Assembly (NCBI GenBank): GCA_902768435.1
Contig: CACXLJ010000032.1
Span: 1 to 54,241 of the forward strand
Direction of reading: 5' to 3'
Length of the DNA stretch: 54,241 nt
DNA from: an uncultured Bacteroidales bacterium
GTDB taxonomy: Bacteria > Bacteroidota > Bacteroidia > Bacteroidales > Muribaculaceae
Positions 41,636-50,618 of this stretch are shown here, in pieces. The notes under the pieces are model-generated. The model was not told the origin of the DNA and searched no databases. It worked only from the letters and a program-made list of their open reading frames with translations. Numbering within the stretch: the first letter of the stretch is position 1; each line of letters begins with the position of its first letter. The translations under genes and the position numbers were made by a program.

Positions 41636-41637
41636 AG

Positions 41638-42153
41638 ATGGATTCAGTAGGAAATATGATTATCTATGCTATTGCTGCTATTGCAATAATAGCATGTTCG
41701 ATTTTAGCTGTAACCACGAAGAAGATTCTTCGCTCGGCTACCTACCTCTTGTTTGCACTACTGGCCACTGCAATGTTCTACTTCCAGATGGACTATGAGT
41801 TCCTGGGTGCAGTGCAAATTGCCGTGTATGCAGGCGGTATTGTGGTGCTCTTTGTCTTTGCCATCATGCTGACGCACAAACCTGGCAAGGATGCTGAGCC
41901 GCTTACCTCGCACAAGAGATGGTTGGGTATAGGTGCAGCAGTGGCCGGTGCCGTGGTATGTGCCGTAGCCCTGTTCAGTTATGGCAAGTTCTGTTGCGCC
42001 AAGTTGCTCCCGGGTGCCAATTTTGATATCAAGGAGATTGGTACCGCTCTTCTCGATACCGACAAGTTCGGTTATCTGTTGCCTTTCGAGGCTATCAGTA
42101 TCTTGTTGTTGGCATGTATAATAGGAGGCGTGGTGATAGCGCGCCGCCGTTAA
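41638..42153 (+). CDS. nuoJ: Complex I subunit NuoJ
   Basis: A 171-residue subunit with five predicted transmembrane helices. The pi-bulge helix region (AVQIAVYAGGIVVLFVFAIM) is typical of NuoJ. The start lies 2 bp after the nuoI stop, and the end is 18 bp before nuoK. Confidence 0.94.
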   Translation: MDSVGNMIIYAIAAIAIIACSILAVTTKKILRSATYLLFALLATAMFYFQMDYEFLGAVQIAVYAGGIVVLFVFAIMLTHKPGKDAEPLTSHKRWLGIGAAVAGAVVCAVALFSYGKFCCAKLLPGANFDIKEIGTALLDTDKFGYLLPFEAISILLLACIIGGVVIARRR

Positions 42154-42171
42154 AGAGAGGAGGAGACACAA

Positions 42172-42483
42172 ATGGAAAGCAATATCTTCATGTATTTGAT
42201 TCCGAGCCTTATCATGTTTGGCTGCGGTGTCTACGGTTTCATTACCCGTAAGAATATGATTGCAATCTTGATTTCGCTCGAGCTGATGCTCAACTCGGTC
42301 GACATCAATTTTGTTGTGTTTAACCGATTCCTGTATCCCGAACAGCTCGACGGCATGTTCTTCGCGCTGTTTGCCATTGCCATTGCTGCGGCCGAGACAG
42401 CTGTAGCAATCGCCATCATCATCAATGTGTATCGCGTTGCCAAGAAGGTGGATATCAGTGAAATCACTAAATTGAAATTCTAA
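42172..42483 (+). CDS. nuoK: Complex I subunit NuoK
   Basis: A 103-residue three-helix subunit, the MrpC homologue. The conserved membrane glutamates are seen in SLELMLNSVDINF and AIAAAETAVAIAI. It lies 5 bp before nuoL. Confidence 0.95.
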   Translation: MESNIFMYLIPSLIMFGCGVYGFITRKNMIAILISLELMLNSVDINFVVFNRFLYPEQLDGMFFALFAIAIAAAETAVAIAIIINVYRVAKKVDISEITKLKF

Positions 42484-42488
42484 GAGTT

Positions 42489-44450
42489 ATGGCGTTTGAT
42501 TTTTCGATATTAGTTTTAGCAATCCCCCTGTTCATGTTCCTGTTCCTGGGACTTGTAGGGGTGAAAATGGGAAAGAAAATCACTGGCGTAGTGGGCACCA
42601 TAGCCATGGGCGTGACACTCTTCATTTGCTACAGCATAGCGTTGACCTATTTCTTCGGTACCGATCAGGGTCAGGTGGTCAACGGCGTGCGTCAGAGTAT
42701 TTTAGCCTATGACTGGAATTGGCTCACATTCACCGATAAGCTGGTAGTGAAACTGGGTATCTTGCTCGATCCCATATCGGCCATGATGCTCATTGTGATA
42801 TCGACCATCTCGTTCCTTGTGCACCTGTTCAGTTTGGGTTACATGAGCGACGAGTACGGCAAACCCGAGAAGGGTTTCCAGCGCTATTACTCATTCTTGG
42901 CGCTGTTCACCTTCTCGATGCTGGGCCTGGTGGTAGCCACCAACATCTTCCAGATGTTCATCTTCTTTGAGATGGTGGGTGTTTCGTCGTACCTGCTCAT
43001 TGGTTTCTACTATACCTCGCCAGCCGCAATTCATGCATCGAAGAAGGCATTTATTGTGACCCGCCTTGCCGACCTGTTCTTCCTGGTGGGTATCATGATT
43101 CTGTCGTATTACACCGATACCTTTGACTTTAATGCCCTGATGGCAAGTCCCGAGTCGGCACTGAGCAGTGCACACGGACAGACATTCATGGGCTGCTCGG
43201 TGATGGCATGGGCATTGACCTTCATCTTCATTGGTGGCGCCGGCAAGTCGGCCATGTACCCGCTGCACATTTGGCTGCCCGATGCTATGGAGGGTCCCAC
43301 TCCTGTGTCGGCACTGATTCACGCTGCAACCATGGTGGTTGCCGGTGTGTTCCTGGTGGCCCGCTTGTTCCCGCTCTATGTGCTTGAGCAGGGTGCCATG
43401 AACATTGTGCTTGTGGTGGGTGCCTTCACGGCGCTCTATGCTGCCGCCATTGCCTGTGTGCAGAGCGATATCAAGCGAGCACTGGCATTCTCAACCATTT
43501 CGCAGATTGCCTACATGATGACGGCGCTGGCCGTGTCGAGCAATGTGGGCGAAGGCATTCACGAGGGTGGTCTGGGTTACATGGCATCAATGTTCCACCT
43601 GTTCACTCACGCCATGTTCAAGGCGTTGCTCTTCTTGTGCGCCGGTGCCATTATTCACGCTGTTCACAGCAACGAGAACTCGCACATGCATGGCTTGCAC
43701 AAGTATATGCCTATCACCAGCATCGCATTCCTCATTGGCTGTCTTGCCATTGCAGGCATTCCGCCATTTGCAGGCTTCTTCAGCAAGGACGAAATTCTGG
43801 TGGCATGCTACGAGAAGAGCCCGCTGTGGGGCGTTTGGATGGCAATTGTTGCCGGTATGACGGCATTCTACATGTTCCGCATCTATTACCTCATCTTCCA
43901 CTGGAAGAAACATGAGGTGAAAGAAGGCCACCATGCTCCGCACGACATGCAGTGGACCATGACGCTGCCGCTCATTATTTTGGCAGTTATCTCTTGTGTG
44001 GCTGGTCTCATCCCCTTCGGCAATTTCGTTACTGTCGACGGCAAGGCACTTGAGACACACACCAACTGGCCCGTGGCTATCTCCAGTGTGTGCATCGCGC
44101 TGGTGGGCATCGGTCTGGCCACTAAGATGTATTATAAAGAGAACAAGTTGCCGGCACAGCTCAAGAGCAAGTTCAATGGCTTGTGGACTGCTGCCTACAA
44201 CCGTTTCTATATGGACGAACTCTACCAGTTCATCACGCACAAGATTATCTTCCAGAAGGTGTGCAAGCCCATTGCATGGTTTGACCGTCACATTATCGAT
44301 GGCACCATGAACCTGCTTGCCGACATGACTACCTCGGCTTCGTTTGCGATTCGCAAATTGCAGTCGGGCAGCATTCAGAGCTATGTGCTCGTGTACTTCT
44401 TGGGCGCGATTCTGCTGGCTGCAGTAACTATGGTGATTGTATTAATTTAA
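42489..44450 (+). CDS. nuoL: Complex I antiporter-like subunit NuoL
   Basis: A 653-residue proton-pumping subunit with the long C-terminal lateral helix typical of NuoL. The conserved pump core is present: GAGKSAMYPLHIWLPDAMEG with the key Lys, then TPVSALIHAATMVVAGVFL and SHxxxK-type helices (AMFKALLFLCAGAIIHAVH). It lies 27 bp before nuoM. Confidence 0.96.
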   Translation: MAFDFSILVLAIPLFMFLFLGLVGVKMGKKITGVVGTIAMGVTLFICYSIALTYFFGTDQGQVVNGVRQSILAYDWNWLTFTDKLVVKLGILLDPISAMMLIVISTISFLVHLFSLGYMSDEYGKPEKGFQRYYSFLALFTFSMLGLVVATNIFQMFIFFEMVGVSSYLLIGFYYTSPAAIHASKKAFIVTRLADLFFLVGIMILSYYTDTFDFNALMASPESALSSAHGQTFMGCSVMAWALTFIFIGGAGKSAMYPLHIWLPDAMEGPTPVSALIHAATMVVAGVFLVARLFPLYVLEQGAMNIVLVVGAFTALYAAAIACVQSDIKRALAFSTISQIAYMMTALAVSSNVGEGIHEGGLGYMASMFHLFTHAMFKALLFLCAGAIIHAVHSNENSHMHGLHKYMPITSIAFLIGCLAIAGIPPFAGFFSKDEILVACYEKSPLWGVWMAIVAGMTAFYMFRIYYLIFHWKKHEVKEGHHAPHDMQWTMTLPLIILAVISCVAGLIPFGNFVTVDGKALETHTNWPVAISSVCIALVGIGLATKMYYKENKLPAQLKSKFNGLWTAAYNRFYMDELYQFITHKIIFQKVCKPIAWFDRHIIDGTMNLLADMTTSASFAIRKLQSGSIQSYVLVYFLGAILLAAVTMVIVLI

Positions 44451-44477
44451 TGTCAACGGTTTTTTAAAAATGAAAGC

Positions 44478-46013
44478 ATGATGGAAATTTTCAGTAATAT
44501 CTTAATCTACTTTGTGATTGTTCCGCTGCTCACGCTGGCGGGATTGGCACTGTGCCGCAACAAGGGAATCGGTGCCATCAGAACCGTTGCCGTTACAGGT
44601 GCTTCGGCGCTCATGATACTTGCCATCACACTGGTTGTGATGTTCTTGCAAGAGAGAGGGGCTGGCAACGATGCCGAGATGATTCTCACGGCAAGCTGGA
44701 CCTGGTATGCGCCACTCAACATCAAGCTCGCGCTGGGCGTTGATGGCGTGTCGGTGGTGATGATACTGCTCTCGGCGTTCATCGTCTTTGCGGGCGTGTT
44801 TGCCTCGTGGAAGATGGATCCGCTGCCCAAGCAGTTCTTCCTGTGGTTCTTCCTGCTCTCGACCGGTGTGTTCGGTTTCTTCATCTCGATAGACCTGTTC
44901 ACCATGTTCATGTTCTATGAGGTTGCACTTATCCCCATGTATTTGCTCATTGGCGTGTGGGGCAGTGGCAACAAGAACTATTCGGCCATGAAGCTCACCC
45001 TGATGCTGATGGGTGGTTCGGCATTCCTGATGCTGGGCATCCTGGGCATCTACTTCCATTCATCGGCCGATGGCAACCTCACCATGAATGTGCTTGAAAT
45101 TGCTCATAACAACGCTATCCCCGAGAACTGGCAGTTGTTCCTGTTCCCGATGACCTTTGTGGGCTTCGGTGTGCTGGGAGCCATGTTCCCGTTCCACACA
45201 TGGTCGCCCGATGGTCATGCTTCGGCGCCCACAGCTGTGTCGATGCTCCATGCAGGTGTGCTCATGAAGCTTGGTGGTTACGGTTGCTTCCGCATTGCCA
45301 TCTATCTCATGCCCTTTGCCGCAAGCGAGTTGTCGTGGATATTCCTCACACTAACGGGCATCAGCATCGTGTATGGTGCATTCAGCGCCTGTGTGCAGAC
45401 CGACCTCAAGTATATCAATGCCTACAGTTCGGTGAGCCACTGTGGTATGGTGCTCTTCGCCATTCTCATGTTTAACCAGACTGCAATGACCGGTGCTGTG
45501 CTGCAGATGCTCTCGCACGGTTTGATGACGGCCTTGTTCTTCGCCCTTATCGGTATGATTTACGGCCGTACCCACACACGCGACATTCGCGACATGGGCG
45601 GCATGATGCAGATTATGCCGTTCCTGGGCGTGGGCTATGTGATAGCGGGTCTGGCTTCGCTGGGTCTGCCGGGCTTGAGCGGATTTGTTGCCGAGATGAC
45701 GATATTCATTGGCTCTTACGAGAACGCCGATGTGTTCCGCCGCGTGCTCACAATTCTGGGAACCTCTTCGATTGTGATCACGGCAGTGTATATTCTGCGC
45801 GTGGTGGGCAAGCTGCTGTTTGGTGCTGTGCAAAACGAACATCACAAGCAATTGACCGATGCCAACTGGTTTGAGCGGTTGTCGACCACAACGCTCATGC
45901 TATCGGTTGCCATCATCGGCTGCTTCCCGAACTTCTTCGTCGACATCATTCGCGACAGTTTTCTTCCAGTTGTGAAAGCGCTTGGCGAATTCTTCCCGGT
46001 TGTGATACAATAA
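44478..46013 (+). CDS. nuoM: Complex I antiporter-like subunit NuoM
   Basis: A 511-residue proton-pumping subunit with about 14 helices. Core motifs FPFHTWSPDGHASAPTAVSM and AGVLMKLGGYG and the first-helix glutamate in MFYEVALIPMYLLIGVWG are conserved. A second ATG follows directly. It lies 35 bp before nuoN. Confidence 0.96.
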   Translation: MMEIFSNILIYFVIVPLLTLAGLALCRNKGIGAIRTVAVTGASALMILAITLVVMFLQERGAGNDAEMILTASWTWYAPLNIKLALGVDGVSVVMILLSAFIVFAGVFASWKMDPLPKQFFLWFFLLSTGVFGFFISIDLFTMFMFYEVALIPMYLLIGVWGSGNKNYSAMKLTLMLMGGSAFLMLGILGIYFHSSADGNLTMNVLEIAHNNAIPENWQLFLFPMTFVGFGVLGAMFPFHTWSPDGHASAPTAVSMLHAGVLMKLGGYGCFRIAIYLMPFAASELSWIFLTLTGISIVYGAFSACVQTDLKYINAYSSVSHCGMVLFAILMFNQTAMTGAVLQMLSHGLMTALFFALIGMIYGRTHTRDIRDMGGMMQIMPFLGVGYVIAGLASLGLPGLSGFVAEMTIFIGSYENADVFRRVLTILGTSSIVITAVYILRVVGKLLFGAVQNEHHKQLTDANWFERLSTTTLMLSVAIIGCFPNFFVDIIRDSFLPVVKALGEFFPVVIQ

Positions 46014-46048
46014 TGAAAGTGTTGAATTAAAAAAACAGATATAACACA

Positions 46049-47512
46049 ATGGATTATTCTCAGTTTTTAATTATGCCGCAAGAGATTGGCCTGCTGGTGG
46101 TCTTCTTGTTAGTATTCATATATGACACTTTTATGCCCGATAGGTGCCAGAAAGCATTGCCAACATTTACTACGGCACTTTTCGGTCTCTATACCGTGTT
46201 CAGTTTCTTTCCGGTTCACTCGGGAATGGCATTTGCCGGCATGTTTGAGTCGTCCGATGCCACTTGGGCGATGAAAGCCATCCTCAATGTGGGCATGCTG
46301 CTTGTGCTGTTGCAGTCAATCAAGTGGGCCAACAGCGAGTTTGTTGCAGTGCGCCGTGGTGAGTTCTACGAGCTGCTGCTCCTCACGCTGTTTGGCATGT
46401 TCCTGATGGTGTCGGCACGCAATATGCTGCTGTTCTATATTGGTCTTGAAACTGCATCGCTGCCGCTGGCTGCCTTGGCCGCCTTTGAGAAGCATCACTA
46501 CGAGTCGCATGAGGCTGCGGCCAAGTATATGTTCACAGCCATCTTCTCGTCGGCTATTCTGCTGCTTGGCATGTCGTTTGTGTATGGTCTTGCCGGTTCG
46601 TTCGACTATATGACTCTGGCAAGCGCTCTGAGCGACAAGCATTCGGCACTGCTCATTGCTGCAGTTGCCTTTGTGATAGCAGGTGTGGGATTCAAGCTCT
46701 CGCTCGTTCCCTTCCACCTGTGGACCGCCGATGTTTATCAGGGCGCTCCCACAGCCGTGACCAGCTATTTGTCGGTTATCTCCAAGGGTTCAGCTGCTTT
46801 TGCCTTCCTGGTGATACTGGTGCAGGTGTTTGGTACCGTGTATGCCGAGGTGTGGAAATGGATGCTTTATGCCATCATCATTCTCACCATCACCATCGGT
46901 AACCTGTTTGCCGTGCGTCAGCGCAATCTGAAGCGATTCCTGGCATTCTCGTCAATCTCACAGGCAGGTTATATTATGCTTGGCATTGTTGGCGCCAATG
47001 TGCTTGGCATGACCTCGATGATGTACTATATTCTGGTTTACATCTTCTCGAACCTGGGTGCATTTGCCGTGATTGCCGTGATTGAGCGACAGACCGATAA
47101 GGTGACCATTGACGACTACAACGGTCTGTTCAAGACCAATCCGTGGCTGGCATTTACCATGATGATAGCCATGTTCTCGTTGGCAGGTATCCCGCCGTTT
47201 GCAGGTTTCTTCAGCAAGTTCTTCGTCTTTGCTGGCGCACTCAAGACTGGCGACACTGCCATCTACATCCTGGTGCTCATCGCATTGATCAACACCATCA
47301 TTTCGCTCTACTACTATCTGCTTGTGGTGAAGGCTATGTTCATCCGTCAGGACGAATGCACCATTCCCACGCTCAAGTCGCACTGGAGCGAGAAGACTGG
47401 TATGATTCTGTGTGCACTTGGCATCATCTTCATTGGTCTTGTGAGTTGCATCTATACATTCTTGAACGGTGTGTCGGAGAATTCGAGCGCATTGTTCAAC
47501 ATTGGCATGTAA
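46049..47512 (+). CDS. nuoN: Complex I antiporter-like subunit NuoN
   Basis: A 487-residue pumping subunit, 14 helices. Signatures: GLETASLPLAALAAFEKHHY, FKLSLVPFHLWTADVYQGAP and the lysine in SYLSVISKGSAAFAF. It is the last gene of the nuo/atp super-cluster, closed by the terminator at 47569-47605. Confidence 0.96.
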   Translation: MDYSQFLIMPQEIGLLVVFLLVFIYDTFMPDRCQKALPTFTTALFGLYTVFSFFPVHSGMAFAGMFESSDATWAMKAILNVGMLLVLLQSIKWANSEFVAVRRGEFYELLLLTLFGMFLMVSARNMLLFYIGLETASLPLAALAAFEKHHYESHEAAAKYMFTAIFSSAILLLGMSFVYGLAGSFDYMTLASALSDKHSALLIAAVAFVIAGVGFKLSLVPFHLWTADVYQGAPTAVTSYLSVISKGSAAFAFLVILVQVFGTVYAEVWKWMLYAIIILTITIGNLFAVRQRNLKRFLAFSSISQAGYIMLGIVGANVLGMTSMMYYILVYIFSNLGAFAVIAVIERQTDKVTIDDYNGLFKTNPWLAFTMMIAMFSLAGIPPFAGFFSKFFVFAGALKTGDTAIYILVLIALINTIISLYYYLLVVKAMFIRQDECTIPTLKSHWSEKTGMILCALGIIFIGLVSCIYTFLNGVSENSSALFNIGM

Positions 47513-47568
47513 TCCTAAAGACGATAAGTCAACATCGGTTACAATCCGATTCTGAAATAAAACAATCA

Positions 47569-47605
47569 AGGGGCTGCTCTCATGGGAGCGGCCTCTTTGT
47601 TTTTG
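47569..47605 (+). terminator. Terminator of the nuo/atp cluster
   Basis: Eleven-bp arms 47569-47579 and 47586-47596 with two G-U pairs, 6-nt loop, then TTGTTTTT. It lies about 57 bp past nuoN. It is the first standard terminator on the plus strand since before nuoA. Confidence 0.8.
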
Positions 47606-47636
47606 GGTGGAACAGATTTTTTTCAAAAGAATTGTT

Positions 47637-47666
47637 TTTGTGTGTTAATTTTATTTTATAACTTTG
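47637..47666 (+). promoter_or_regulatory. Promoter of the propeller-amidase operon
   Basis: TTTG at 47637-47640 and TAACTTTG at 47659-47666, spacer 18 bp, slightly short. The leader would be about 70 nt to ATG 47741. Confidence 0.6.
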
Positions 47667-47740
47667 TATCTGGATATTTATGCAAGTGCATTTATAATGT
47701 TTTCTTGCTTTATGGTCAACTATAAAAACAAAATGTTATA

Positions 47741-48640
47741 ATGCGAAGTTTCCTCACTATTTTTACTGTTTTGGTTGCGTTGAGCTTGAATGCTCAAGTG
47801 GTGACGGTCACATCAGATGTGATGTTGACCGACAGCGCTGCCTATTTTCCGCAACTCAGCATCGATGGGAAGAATCTCATTTATGCTCCCACCGATGCTC
47901 ATCCGCTCATCATGCAGGATGTGGCCACTGGCGCCACCCGCATTGTGAGCGACAAGGGCTTGCCCGGTTTCGACGCCGTGTTTGACAACAAAGGCAACAT
48001 TGTGTTCATGACGATTGAACAGCGCGACAACCGCTTGTTGTATCGCGGTGTGAGCCGTTATGATGTGAAAAAAGGCAAAATCAAGCAACTGTTCAAACCT
48101 CAGCATGGCGCTGTGCACATTGTGAAGGGCACTAAAGGGCTGGCGCTGATAGGGGAGAGCAAGAGCCGCGACTTGAAGAAGGCAGGCACTGTGGCGTGGA
48201 CGCAGGGCGACAGGCTTATGATCTCGGTCAACGGCAAGGTGCGCCAGTTGCGGCCTGTGCAGGGCACTGTGGGTCTGCTTTGGGCTTCGGTGTCGCCCGA
48301 TGGCACGCGTGTGGCCTTTGAGGCTGCCACTAAAGGCGTGTATGTGTGCGACTTCGATGGCAACCATCTCACCTCGCTTGGCATGTATCTCATGCCTTGC
48401 TGGTATAACAACGACTATCTGGTGGCGATGAGCAACGCTGGCAATATACGCATCAGCGGTTCCAACATTCATCTGCTAAAGGCCGATGGAAGCTTTGCCC
48501 AGCCACTTACCGACAGCAAAATTGCCGCTATACAGCCCATGGTGAGCGGCGACAAGATTGTGTTTACGACCAAGGCAGGAGTGGTTCATGTCATGACCCT
48601 GTCGATTCAAGATGTTATGAAAGGAGGAGTTGAACAATGA
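47741..48640 (+). CDS. Exported beta-propeller-like protein, copy A
   Basis: A 299-residue protein with a signal peptide (FLTIFTVLVALSLNAQ). It has repeating blade-like segments: YFPQLSIDGKNLIYAP, then GFDAVFDNKGNIVFM and LWASVSPDGTRVAFEAA. The SPDGTRVAF segment is typical of TolB/PD40 propellers. Only four or five blades can be counted, fewer than a closed seven-blade propeller. A conserved MPCWYNNDYLVA motif near residue 220 recurs in its paralogue two genes on. Binding rather than catalysis is likely; the ligand is unknown. It overlaps the following amidase gene by four bases (ATGA), so the two products are made in step. Confidence 0.85.
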   Translation: MRSFLTIFTVLVALSLNAQVVTVTSDVMLTDSAAYFPQLSIDGKNLIYAPTDAHPLIMQDVATGATRIVSDKGLPGFDAVFDNKGNIVFMTIEQRDNRLLYRGVSRYDVKKGKIKQLFKPQHGAVHIVKGTKGLALIGESKSRDLKKAGTVAWTQGDRLMISVNGKVRQLRPVQGTVGLLWASVSPDGTRVAFEAATKGVYVCDFDGNHLTSLGMYLMPCWYNNDYLVAMSNAGNIRISGSNIHLLKADGSFAQPLTDSKIAAIQPMVSGDKIVFTTKAGVVHVMTLSIQDVMKGGVEQ

Positions 48641-49713
48641 AAAAATACTTTCTCCCGTTGGTGATGCTGGCAACGGCATTTTGCTGCTGCATGACTTCTC
48701 AGGCCAAACCTGAGGTGCGCCCGCGTGTGTTTGTCAATCCAGGACATGGCGGCCTTGACAGCGACGACCGTCCTTGTCCCTTCTATTGTTATGGCATGGG
48801 CGACACAGTGTCGTACTACGAGTCGGTCTCTAACTGGTATAAAGGCAACGCTTTGGTTGGCATTTTGCAGCGGAAGGGTTACGAGACTGCCATCTCGCGT
48901 GTGAACAATACTACCGAAGATGACCTCGACTTGTTCGAAATCATGTCGCTTGCCGCCAATAGCGGTGCCGACCTGTTCTTTGCCATTCACAGCAACGCCA
49001 CCGGCATACAGCGCAGCATGAATGCACCGCTCGCGCTGTATCGCGGCTTTACCGGCCAACCTGCAGTGGAGGGCAACGATGTGATAGCCAAGCTTATGAT
49101 GGAGGCCCTGGGAAGCAACGAAGCCACCCAGTGGTCGTCAACTCCCGAAATTTCGGGCGACTGGACCTTTTATGACTGGGGCTACAAGGTGGGCCTAGGC
49201 GTGTTGCGCTTCAACAAATTGCCGGGCATGCTGTGCGAGGGCTCGTTCCACGACTACATAGGAGAACGATGCCGTCTTGAGAACCCCGACTATTGCTGGC
49301 TTGAGGCGTGGAATCAGTCGTGTGCAATGGACAAGTACTTTGACCATGAACCCAAAATTCAACTGGGTTGTATTGCCGGTTTGTTGCGCAGCGGGGAAGC
49401 CAGTCCTTACAAGAAGGATGGCTATCAGCTCTATGGCGATGATGACAGGAGAGGAAAGAACGGCTATGAAATGCAACTCTTTGATGCCGACAAGAAACAT
49501 GTGGCCACCTATGTGACCGATAACTTCGACAATGGTTTCTATCTGTTCAAGAACTTGAAGCCTGGAATTTACTATTTGAATTATGCTGGAAGTTATCAGG
49601 AGGTGAAAGTAGAGGCCAACAAGGTGACCTATCTCAATTATCAGGACTTTGACTTAGTCGATGATTTTGATGGACCGCCACATAGAATTAAAAAACCAAC
49701 TAAAACTGAATGA
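48637..49713 (+). CDS. Exported N-acetylmuramoyl-L-alanine amidase (Amidase_3), copy A
   Basis: A 358-residue zinc amidase that cuts the bond between muramic acid and the peptide stem. A signal peptide (PLVMLATAFCCCMTSQA) leads to the catalytic domain. The zinc ligands are His37 (NPGHGG), Glu62 (YYESVSNWYKG) and His118 (FFAIHSN). The catalytic base Glu201 is in CEGSFHD. Residues ~225-345 form a small beta-sandwich like a carboxypeptidase regulatory domain (GFYLFKNLKPGIYYLNYAGS). Cysteines CCC at 16-18 could include a lipidation site, though no clear lipobox is seen. The start overlaps the propeller gene; the next propeller gene starts 1 bp after the stop. Confidence 0.9.
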   Translation: MKKYFLPLVMLATAFCCCMTSQAKPEVRPRVFVNPGHGGLDSDDRPCPFYCYGMGDTVSYYESVSNWYKGNALVGILQRKGYETAISRVNNTTEDDLDLFEIMSLAANSGADLFFAIHSNATGIQRSMNAPLALYRGFTGQPAVEGNDVIAKLMMEALGSNEATQWSSTPEISGDWTFYDWGYKVGLGVLRFNKLPGMLCEGSFHDYIGERCRLENPDYCWLEAWNQSCAMDKYFDHEPKIQLGCIAGLLRSGEASPYKKDGYQLYGDDDRRGKNGYEMQLFDADKKHVATYVTDNFDNGFYLFKNLKPGIYYLNYAGSYQEVKVEANKVTYLNYQDFDLVDDFDGPPHRIKKPTKTE

Positions 49714-49714
49714 T

Positions 49715-50605
49715 ATGAAACAGTTACTTCTCTCGATTCTTGGCTGCTGTTCGCTGCTTGCCGGCGCGCAGCAGGTGACTGTGGTGAAGCAAGAACGGCT
49801 TCTCCAGGGAGTAGAAGGCCCTGCCTACTATCCTGTGCTCGACCGCACGGGCGCTCGGCTGCTGTTTGCCAGCGGTGTGGAGTATGGTCTGAAGCTCTAC
49901 GACATGAACACTGGTGCGGTGACTCCCGTGAGCAACGAGCGTTGCGCGGGCATTGACGCCACTTTTGGAAATGACGGCAATGTCTACTATGTGGGTCAGA
50001 AGATTAATGAAAACAATCTCATTTATCGCACAGGTTACAAGTTTGATGTGAACAAGGCATCGATTGACATTGTGCTTGAAGCGCAACATGGTGCTGTGAC
50101 TCATGCCGTGGGCACCCGTGGCGTTGCGATGCGCGGCCCTCGCAAGAACTATGCTTCGGCCCGCAATATTGGAACTGCGGTCGATGTGCAAGGATCCAAT
50201 CTGCTTATCACCGTCAACGGCAAACAGCACAGTTATTCGCCCGTGGAGTCTTATGCTGGCTACTTGTGGCCCTCGCTTTCGCCCGATGGCACCAAGGTGC
50301 TGTTTTTTGCAGCTGGAGCAGGGGCATTTGTCACCGATCTCAACGGCAAGGTGCTTGCCAGTCTGGGCAACTATGAGATGCCTTGCTGGTATAATAACGA
50401 CTATGTGGTGGCTCAGAATGCAACCGACGATGGACACCAGTTCACTTCGTCGCAAATCATGTTGCTCAAGGCCGACGGCACATTCCGTCATGAACTCACC
50501 AAGTCTACCTCGATGTCGATGCAACCCACCTCGGCTGCCGGAAAAATCGTCTACACAACCGTCGACGGTTTGCTTTATGTGATGGAAATATCTATTAACG
50601 ATTAA
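49715..50605 (+). CDS. Exported beta-propeller-like protein, copy B
   Basis: A 296-residue paralogue of the first propeller-like protein. Signal peptide LLSILGCCSLLAGAQQ; shared blocks YYPVLDRTGARLLFAS, QHGAVTHAVGTRGVAM, LWPSLSPDGTKVLFFAA and MPCWYNNDYVVAQN. Alignment by eye is collinear along the whole length. ATG 49715, one base after the amidase stop, is chosen because it opens a signal peptide; the frame itself is open from 49661. A 13-bp gap leads to the second amidase. Confidence 0.85.
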   Translation: MKQLLLSILGCCSLLAGAQQVTVVKQERLLQGVEGPAYYPVLDRTGARLLFASGVEYGLKLYDMNTGAVTPVSNERCAGIDATFGNDGNVYYVGQKINENNLIYRTGYKFDVNKASIDIVLEAQHGAVTHAVGTRGVAMRGPRKNYASARNIGTAVDVQGSNLLITVNGKQHSYSPVESYAGYLWPSLSPDGTKVLFFAAGAGAFVTDLNGKVLASLGNYEMPCWYNNDYVVAQNATDDGHQFTSSQIMLLKADGTFRHELTKSTSMSMQPTSAAGKIVYTTVDGLLYVMEISIND

Positions 50606-50618
50606 AAATGCTACAAAT